Below, in pieces: positions 58,011 to 64,000 of a stretch of DNA of 64,000 nt. How positions within the stretch are numbered: position 1 is the stretch's first letter; each line of letters opens with the position of its first letter. Made by a program: the position numbers and the translations under genes. Origin of the DNA: Nonomuraea spiralis (GTDB lineage Bacteria > Actinomycetota > Actinomycetes > Streptosporangiales > Streptosporangiaceae); NCBI RefSeq assembly GCF_014648435.1, contig NZ_BMRC01000036.1, positions 16,661-80,660 of the forward strand, in the 5' to 3' direction. The notes below the pieces were generated by a model that searched no databases, had not been told where the DNA came from, and saw nothing but the letters and a program-made list of their open reading frames with translations.

Positions 58011-60446
58011 GTGGCCGAAATCAGGGAACGAGATGATGACACGGCGGACCTCGCGGAGGGGGATCCAGCCGTGGCCGAGTCACGCGCCGACGGCGGCGTC
58101 TACGTAGTAGAGCCGCTCCTTCCCCAGCGCCTGCGGCGTCCCTCCGACCTGCTGCGGTTCTTCGCGACGCTGATGGTGCTCGGGGCGGTGATCCTGCTCG
58201 CCCTCGTCGCCAAGCAGACGCTCAACGGGCTGGAGCAGGACGTCAAGGTGGGCGCCGAGATGGTGCCGCTGCTCAGCCGGGTGGCCGCCTTCATCGGCAG
58301 CGCGGCCGTGCTCATCGTGCCCGCCGCGTTCGCCGTCGAGCGGGTCTTCCACCGCGACGGCCTGCGCGTCGCGGAAGGGCTGATCGCGGCCATCATCGGC
58401 ATGGCCGGGTCGTTCCTGCTCGGGCAGTGGATCGAGGCGAGCAGCCTGACCGACCTGCGCATCCTGCTCACCGGCGACCGCGAGATCGAGCCGCTGAACA
58501 CGCTGCTCACCTCGGTGATCGCCTACACCACCGCGGTCCGCATCGCCCGCCGCCCCACGTGGCGCATGCTCATGTGGACCTCGATCGCCCTCTACATCCT
58601 CACCTACTTCTCCGGCCGGCAGATCACCCTGCCGAGCGCCATCGTGACCGTCCTGGTCGGCATGGCCATCGGCTACGCCACCCTCTACGGCGTCGGCAGC
58701 CCCAACACCCGCCCGCCCGGCAGCGCCGTGGTCGCCGCGCTGCGCAAGCTGTCGTTCTCGCCGGTCTCCGCCCGCCGCATCGAGGACGACCACCAGGGCA
58801 GCCGCCGCTACGCCATCGGCCTCGTCGACGGCACCAGCCTCGACGTCACCGTCCTCGACCGCGACCGCCAGGTGGCCGGGCTGCCGTACCGGCTGTGGCG
58901 GCGGATCAGGCTCCACTCCGAGACCAGGCGCAGGGCCATCCGCTCCCTGCGGGCCGAGCTGGAACGCGAGGCCCTCATGGCGTACGCCGCCCAGGCCGCC
59001 GGCGCCAGCACGCCGCGCCTGCTCGGCACCAGCGAGATCGGCACCGAGGCCGCCCTGCTCGCCTACGAGCACATCGAGACCCGCCCGCTCGACGAGGTGC
59101 CCGACGCCGAGATCGACGACGCCCTGCTCGCCCAGATCTGGGAGCAGGTCGAGCTGCTGCAGATCCAGCGGCTCGCCCACCGGCGCCTCACCGGCGACAG
59201 CATCCACCTCGACCGCGCGGGCCGGGTCGTGCTGACCGACGCCCGCAGCGGCGAGATCGCCGCCGGCGACCTGCTGCTCCGGCTCGACATCGCCCAGTTG
59301 CTCACCTATCTGGCGCTGCGCGTCGGCCCCGAGCGCTCGGTGCGGGCCGCCGCCGCCGTGATGGGCCCCGACGCGCTCGCCGCCGCCATGCCGCTGCTCC
59401 AGCGCATCGCCCTGACCAGGGAGACCCGCGCGGCCCTGTCCAAGGCCAAGAACGTGCTCACCGGCCTGCGCGACCACATCGTCGCGCTCAAACCCCAGGG
59501 CAAGGTCGAAGAGGTACGCCTGGAGCGCTTCCGGCCGCGCACCCTGATCACGATCATCGCCAGCACGGTCGCCGCCTACGTCGTGCTCTCCCAGCTCAGC
59601 AAGGTCGACCTCTACAAGGTGGCCACCACCGCCAACTGGGCCTGGTCCGGCCTGGCGCTGATCGCCTCGTTCTGCAGCTTCGTCGCCGCCGCCCTGATGT
59701 TGCGCGGCTTCGTGCCCGAACGCCTGCCGCTCTGGCGTACCGTCCTGGTGCAGTTCGCCTCGTCGTTCGTCAAGCTGGTCGCGCCCGCCGCGGTCGGCGG
59801 CGTCGCGATCAACACCCGCTACCTGCAAAAACGCGGCATCTCACCGGCGCTCGCGGTGGCCAGCGTGGGCGCCTCGCAGCTCATCATGCTGGTCTTCCAC
59901 ATCGCCCTGCTGCTGCTGTTCGCCTACATCACCGGCTCCGCCGCCGCCACCTCCTTCACCCCCTCGCGCGGCCTGGTCGTGGCGATGCTCGCCATCGCGC
60001 TGCTGGTCGCGGTGGTGCTCGGCGTGCCGCCGCTGCGCCGCATCGTGACCGTACGGATGCGCACGCTGTTCTCGAACGTGTTGCCCCGGCTGCTCGACGT
60101 GCTTCAGTCGCCGGCCAAGATGATCGAGGCCAGCGTCGGCACGCTCATGATCACCATCGCGTTCGTGGCCTGCCTCGACGCCTGCGTCGCGGCGTTCGGC
60201 GGTCAGCTGAGCTTCACCGCCGTCGCCGTCGTCTACCTCACCGCCAACGCCATCGGCTCGGCCGCGCCCACGCCCGGCGGCCTCGGCGCGGTCGAGTACG
60301 CGCTGACCCTGGGCCTCGTGGCCGCCGGCCTCGAGTGGGACCTGGCCGCCTCGGCCGTGCTGCTGTTCCGGCTGCTCACGTTCTGGCTGCCGGTGCTGCC
60401 CGGCTGGGCGGCCTTCACCTACCTCCAGCGGCACGAGGCCCTGTGA
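58011..60446 (+). CDS. large membrane protein with LPG-synthase-type (UPF0104) domain
   Basis: About 811 residues (start uncertain: GTG 58011, ATG 57882 or later GTG). Layout: N-terminal membrane helices (about 45-240), a middle cytoplasmic part with a degenerate kinase-like region (REALMAYAAQAAGASTPRLLGTSEIGTEAALLAYEHIETRPL, then TGDSIHLDRAGRVVLTDARSGEIAAGDLLLRLDIAQLL), and C-terminal UPF0104/LPG_synthase_TM with eight helices and the signature GSAAPTPGGLGAVEYALTLGL. Family members flip or make aminoacylated phospholipids; no C-terminal lysyl-transferase domain is present, so it is probably a flippase-like or regulatory protein. Confidence 0.8.
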   Translation: MAEIRERDDDTADLAEGDPAVAESRADGGVYVVEPLLPQRLRRPSDLLRFFATLMVLGAVILLALVAKQTLNGLEQDVKVGAEMVPLLSRVAAFIGSAAVLIVPAAFAVERVFHRDGLRVAEGLIAAIIGMAGSFLLGQWIEASSLTDLRILLTGDREIEPLNTLLTSVIAYTTAVRIARRPTWRMLMWTSIALYILTYFSGRQITLPSAIVTVLVGMAIGYATLYGVGSPNTRPPGSAVVAALRKLSFSPVSARRIEDDHQGSRRYAIGLVDGTSLDVTVLDRDRQVAGLPYRLWRRIRLHSETRRRAIRSLRAELEREALMAYAAQAAGASTPRLLGTSEIGTEAALLAYEHIETRPLDEVPDAEIDDALLAQIWEQVELLQIQRLAHRRLTGDSIHLDRAGRVVLTDARSGEIAAGDLLLRLDIAQLLTYLALRVGPERSVRAAAAVMGPDALAAAMPLLQRIALTRETRAALSKAKNVLTGLRDHIVALKPQGKVEEVRLERFRPRTLITIIASTVAAYVVLSQLSKVDLYKVATTANWAWSGLALIASFCSFVAAALMLRGFVPERLPLWRTVLVQFASSFVKLVAPAAVGGVAINTRYLQKRGISPALAVASVGASQLIMLVFHIALLLLFAYITGSAAATSFTPSRGLVVAMLAIALLVAVVLGVPPLRRIVTVRMRTLFSNVLPRLLDVLQSPAKMIEASVGTLMITIAFVACLDACVAAFGGQLSFTAVAVVYLTANAIGSAAPTPGGLGAVEYALTLGLVAAGLEWDLAASAVLLFRLLTFWLPVLPGWAAFTYLQRHEAL

Positions 60447-60457
60447 CCGGCCGCTGA

Positions 60458-61456
60458 TCAGCGAGCCGACGCGACCGGGCCGGTGATCTTGTCGATCGCC
60501 TCCAGCTCGTCCTCGGTGAACACCGGGCCGTCCACGCACGCCACGTTGTCCTCAAGCTGCCCGACGCTGCTCGCCCCGATCAGCACGCTCGTCACCCGCG
60601 GGTCCCGCAGCGTCCACGACAGAGCCATCTGGGCCAGCGTCTGACCCCGGCTCCTGGCGATCTCGTCGAGGTCGCGCGCCAGGTCCCGGTCGATCTGGTC
60701 GGCGTTCAGGAACCGGCTCGTCGCCGCCCGCGAGTCCGTGGGCACGCCCTCCAGATAGCGGTCGGTCAGCAGCCCCTGCGCCAGCGGCGAGTACACGATG
60801 CAGCCCATACCCGCCTCCTCCAGCACGTCGAGCAGCCCGTCGTCCTCGATCCACCGGTTGATCATCGAGTACGACGGCTGGTGGATGAGCAGCGGCGTGC
60901 CCAGCTCGCGCATGATCCGCGCGGCCTGCGCGGTCTGCTCGGCCGAGTAGTTGGAGATGCCCGCGTAGAGCGCCTTGCCCGAGCGCACGGCCCGGTCCAG
61001 CGCCCCCATGGTCTCCTCCAGCGGCGTGTCCGGGTCGGGACGGTGGCTGTAGAACACGTCCACGTACTCCAGGCCCATACGGTCGAGCGACTGGTCGAGG
61101 CTGGCCAGCAGATACTTGCGCGACCCCCACTCCCCGTACGGCCCCGGCCACATGTCGTACCCGGCCTTGGTGGAGATGACCAGCTCGTCCCGGTACGCCG
61201 CGAAGTCCTCCCGGAAGATCCGCCCGAAGTTCCGCTCCGCCGACCCGTACGGCACCCCGTAGTTGTTGGCCAGGTCGAAATGCGTCACCCCGAGGTCGAA
61301 CGCCCGCCGCAACACCGCCCGCGAGTTCTCGACCGGCCGGTCGTCGCCGAAGTTGTGCCACAACCCCAGCGACACCGCGGGCAGCCTCAGCCCGCTGCGC
61401 CCGCTCCGGTTGTACGGCTGGCGTCCGTAACGCCCCTCGTCGGCCAGGAAGGTCAT
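60458..61456 (-). CDS. aldo/keto reductase (YghZ/L-glyceraldehyde-3-phosphate reductase type)
   Basis: A 332-residue NADPH-dependent reductase. Catalytic tetrad: Asp and Tyr in HFDLANNYG, Lys in ISTKAGYDM, His in FYSHRPDPDTP. Extra YghZ-type features: RPVENSRAVLRRAFDLGVTHFDLANNYG, MWPGPYGEWGSRKYLLASLDQSL and a C-terminal LAQMALSWTLRDPRVTSVLIGASSV. ATG 61456 overlaps the oligopeptidase stop by four bases (61453-61456). Cytoplasmic; probably detoxifies aldehydes. Confidence 0.9.
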   Translation of the reverse strand: MTFLADEGRYGRQPYNRSGRSGLRLPAVSLGLWHNFGDDRPVENSRAVLRRAFDLGVTHFDLANNYGVPYGSAERNFGRIFREDFAAYRDELVISTKAGYDMWPGPYGEWGSRKYLLASLDQSLDRMGLEYVDVFYSHRPDPDTPLEETMGALDRAVRSGKALYAGISNYSAEQTAQAARIMRELGTPLLIHQPSYSMINRWIEDDGLLDVLEEAGMGCIVYSPLAQGLLTDRYLEGVPTDSRAATSRFLNADQIDRDLARDLDEIARSRGQTLAQMALSWTLRDPRVTSVLIGASSVGQLEDNVACVDGPVFTEDELEAIDKITGPVASAR

Positions 61457-63543
61457 GCCGTGCCCCTCTCGATGATCCAGGACAGCGCGAACGCCTCCTC
61501 ACGCCAGGCGTCGTACCGCCCGCTGCGCCCGCCGTGCCCCGCGCCCATCTCCGTCTTGAGCAGGAACGGCCCGCCGGACGCGATCGCGCGCAGCCGCGCG
61601 ATCCACTTGGCCGGCTCGTGGTACAGAACGCGCGTGTCGTTCAGGCTGGTGATCGCCAGAATCGGCGGGTACACCCTGCCGTCCACGTTCTCGTACGGCG
61701 AATAGCTCTTCATGTAGGCGTAGATGTCCGCGTTGTGCAGCGGGTCGCCCCACTCGTCCCATTCGATCACCGTCAGCGGCAACGACGGGTCGAGGATCGT
61801 GTTGAGCGCGTCCACGAACGGCACCTCGGCCACCACACCCGCGAACTCCTCGGGAGCCAGGTTCGTCACCGCGCCCATCAGCAGCCCGCCCGCCGAACCG
61901 CCGCGCGCGACGACCCGCCCGCTCCAGCCGCTCGCCTTCAGGTGCCTGGCCACGTCCACGAAGTCGGTGAACGTGTTCCGCTTCGTGGTCGTCTTGCCGT
62001 TCTCGTACCAGTGGCGGCCCATCTCGCCGCCGCCCCTGACGTGCGCGATGGCGAAGACGAACCCGCGATCCAGCAACGACAGCCGGGGAACCGAGAAACC
62101 CGGGTCGATGGAGGTCTCGTAGCTGCCGTAGCCGTACAGCAGGGTCGGCGCCGGCGTCGAGGTGTTCTTGCGCTTGACGATCGAGATCGGCACGCGGGTG
62201 CCGTCCTCGGCCGTCGCCCACTCGCGGAACTGCTCGTAGTCGCCCGGGTCGTAGCCGCCGAGCACCGGACGCTGCTTGAGCAGGATCAGCTCGTGCGAGT
62301 CCAGCTCGTAGTCGTACACGCTGGGCGGCGTCACCATGCTCGTGTACGCCAGCCTGAGCCGCCTCGTGGTGAACTCCGGGTTGCCCGCCGGGCCGACGTC
62401 GTACAGGGGCTCGGGGAAGTCGATCTCGTACGCGTTCCGCTCGGCCGCCTCGACACGCTCACGCCAGTCCGCGCCGGCCGCCGGGTAGGGCAGCACCCGC
62501 AGCCCGGTCAGCCCGTCGCGGCGGAAGTGCACGACGACGTGGTCGGAGAACGCGTCGATCTCCAGGAGCCTCGTGTCCTCGCGGTGCTCGATCAGCGGGG
62601 TCCACGCGCCGGGATCGTCGAGGGGGGCCGTGGCCAGCTCGAAGTTCTCGGCGTTCTCGTTGTGCAGGACGTAGAAGAAGTCGCCCGCGTGCTCGACGCC
62701 GTACTCCACGCCGGTCGTCCTCGGCCTGACGAGCCGGAACTCGCCGGCGGGGTCGGCCGCGTCGAGGATGCGCACCTCGCTCGTGATCTTGCTGCCCACA
62801 CCCAGCACGAGGTACCGCTCGCTGCGGGTCAGCCCGATGCCCACCCAGAAGCGCTCGTCGGTCTCCTCGTAGACCAGCACGTCCTCTTCGGTGCCGAGGG
62901 TGTGCCGGTAGACCTGGTAGGGCCGCCAGGCGTCGTCCACGCGCGTGTAGAAGAACGCCGAGCCGTCCGCCGACCAGGCGCCGCCGTAGAAGATGTCCTT
63001 GATCTCGTCGGCCAGCACCTCACCCGTCTCAAGGTTCCTGAACCTCAGCGTGAAGCGCTCGTCGCCCTTGAAATCGGTCGAATAGGCCAGCATCGTGCCG
63101 TCGGGCGTGACGGCGCTGGTGCCCACGGAGAAGAACGCGCTGTCGCCCGCGAGCTCGTTGCCGTCCAGGACGACCTGCTCGCGCTCAAGGCGCTCGCCCG
63201 GGGTGATCTGCGGGGGCGCGTCGCTGTCCGCCGGCACCCGGCAGGACACCGCGTACTGCTTCCCCTCTTCGGTACGCGTGAAGTACCACCAAGCGCCCTT
63301 ACGGCTGGGCACCGACAGGTCGGTCTCCTGCGTGCGTCCCTTGATCTCCTGGAAGACCTGCTCCTGGAGCTCGGTGAGATGCGCGGTGTGCTCCTTGAGA
63401 AAGTCGTTCTCGGCCTCCAGGTACGCCGTTGTGTCCGGGTCGTCCTTGTTGCTGAGCCAGGCGTACTCGTCGATGACCGTGTCGCCGTGATGCGTGCGCT
63501 CAGTCGGGACCTTCTTCGCCTCTGGCGGCGGAATGCTGCTCAC
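61453..63543 (-). CDS. ptrB: prolyl-oligopeptidase family peptidase (oligopeptidase B-like)
   Basis: A 696-residue S9A serine peptidase that cuts short peptides after basic residues (family knowledge). N-terminal beta-propeller (about 1-400), then the hydrolase domain: Ser550 in RGGSAGGLLMGA, Asp in ITSLNDTRV and His in EMGAGHGGRSGRYD. ATG 63543. Cytoplasmic, no signal. Operon with the aldo/keto reductase, which overlaps it. Confidence 0.92.
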   Translation of the reverse strand: MSSIPPPEAKKVPTERTHHGDTVIDEYAWLSNKDDPDTTAYLEAENDFLKEHTAHLTELQEQVFQEIKGRTQETDLSVPSRKGAWWYFTRTEEGKQYAVSCRVPADSDAPPQITPGERLEREQVVLDGNELAGDSAFFSVGTSAVTPDGTMLAYSTDFKGDERFTLRFRNLETGEVLADEIKDIFYGGAWSADGSAFFYTRVDDAWRPYQVYRHTLGTEEDVLVYEETDERFWVGIGLTRSERYLVLGVGSKITSEVRILDAADPAGEFRLVRPRTTGVEYGVEHAGDFFYVLHNENAENFELATAPLDDPGAWTPLIEHREDTRLLEIDAFSDHVVVHFRRDGLTGLRVLPYPAAGADWRERVEAAERNAYEIDFPEPLYDVGPAGNPEFTTRRLRLAYTSMVTPPSVYDYELDSHELILLKQRPVLGGYDPGDYEQFREWATAEDGTRVPISIVKRKNTSTPAPTLLYGYGSYETSIDPGFSVPRLSLLDRGFVFAIAHVRGGGEMGRHWYENGKTTTKRNTFTDFVDVARHLKASGWSGRVVARGGSAGGLLMGAVTNLAPEEFAGVVAEVPFVDALNTILDPSLPLTVIEWDEWGDPLHNADIYAYMKSYSPYENVDGRVYPPILAITSLNDTRVLYHEPAKWIARLRAIASGGPFLLKTEMGAGHGGRSGRYDAWREEAFALSWIIERGTA

Positions 63544-64000
63544 GGGGGGAGTCTATGTTCGGCCGTGATCGTTCTGTTGCCGGGCGACCTGGCGAACGCG
63601 TCTCGAGCGGTCGGGAGCGCTGCTAATCTTTAGGAGCCGACGAGGTGCGGCGCAACCCACTCCCTTCACTCCGGTGATATTGGTGTGTTGCGGACGCAGG
63701 CGTCGACAATCCCTTCTGGCTCGCAGGTCTGAAGATCGGTTCGCTAACCGAGCGACAGGCTGGTAAGTTAGAGGGGTTGTCCCGGAAGCGGGGCGCGACT
63801 TAATTCCAGCAGGTCGAGCAAGTCCGGTCAATTTGACAGAGACTTGAACGGCTGAAAGAATTAAGACACAACGAAAGAACGCAAGACGAAATGAACGCCT
63901 CTGAGCGAGGATCCGGGAACGGGTTCTGGTGAGGAAGTACGCGTCCGTTTCTTGAGAACTCAACAGTGTGTTTAAAAGCCAGTGCATGAAAACCATGCAT
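63544..64000. other. rRNA operon promoter and leader region (16S lies beyond the window)
   Basis: 457 bases without a supported gene. The end (63945-64000) contains TTGAGAACTCAACAGTGTG followed by AAAAGCCAGTGCATG, which I recognise as actinobacterial pre-16S leader with the antitermination/processing element. The stretch 63840-63895 is unusually AT-rich. It reads rightward, opposite to ptrB. Confidence 0.8.
63833..63861 (+). promoter_or_regulatory. candidate rRNA promoter
   Basis: -35 TTGACA (63833-63838) and a weak -10 AAGAAT (63856-63861), 17 bp apart. The -35 is perfect, the -10 is poor. It lies about 140 bases before the window end. Other rrn promoters upstream are possible. Confidence 0.45.

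Overview
The window is chromosomal DNA of a high-GC, developmentally complex actinomycete. Supporting features are the strong G/C third-position bias, frequent GTG starts, the developmental regulator BldC, DUF3073 and DUF6458 proteins, and purSQL/purF/purM on a chromosome with a valine dehydrogenase. The order bldC – hypothetical – vdh – DUF3073 – purM – purF – SCP_3 protein – purL/Q/S resembles the Streptomyces core region. The sequence details suggest Streptosporangiales (Nonomuraea/Streptosporangium-like) rather than Streptomyces; that placement is inference. I see no insertion sequence, prophage, CRISPR array or tRNA gene. The right edge is the leader of an rRNA operon whose 16S gene begins beyond the window.

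Layout. 1-3.9 kb: the 5' part of an ABC ATPase gene, two secreted basic proteins, a nucleotidyltransferase and two small membrane proteins. 4-8.1 kb: lpdA, a tautomerase-like protein, an orphan NarL-type response regulator, pyrD and a GNAT. 8.1-12.9 kb: a peptidoglycan-sugar unit (lipoprotein amidase coupled to a GH20 hexosaminidase), LacI and TetR regulators. 13-20 kb: bldC, vdh, DUF3073, an Asp-nucleophile hydrolase opposite a CGNR regulator, purM-purF. 20-31 kb: MarR, a Pro/Gly-rich DUF4190 protein, PhoX behind a PHO box, an ABC exporter behind a textbook SoxR promoter, and two DHA2 drug exporters that appear to share one TetR operator type. 31-35 kb: a membrane class III cyclase plus a Crp/Fnr protein, and a secreted collagen-like protein. 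35-39 kb: purL-purQ, an RsbW-like ATPase and purS. 39-42.8 kb: a branched-chain/pyruvate dehydrogenase E1alpha-E1beta-E2 operon; with vdh and lpdA elsewhere in the window this gives a full valine-type catabolic set.

42.9-46.6 kb holds the most interesting unit: a tightly coupled four-gene operon of an NrtR-like NUDIX/winged-helix protein, a J-domain-like/degenerate kinase, a VWA protein and a divergent adenylosuccinate-synthetase homologue, with a probable operator at its head. I know of no defined function for this combination and consider it the best candidate for an undescribed system.

46.6-63.5 kb: small conserved proteins, a metallo-beta-lactamase-fold enzyme, an acyl-CoA dehydrogenase, a guanidine-III riboswitch with its SMR guanidine exporter, a PadR regulator with a perfect operator, a lipoprotein hydrolase, a molybdopterin oxidoreductase, a remnant of an M28 peptidase gene, a large LPG-synthase-type membrane protein, an aldo/keto reductase and an S9 oligopeptidase. 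A recurring oddity is that four genes end in short tandem duplications that copy the stop codon in frame.
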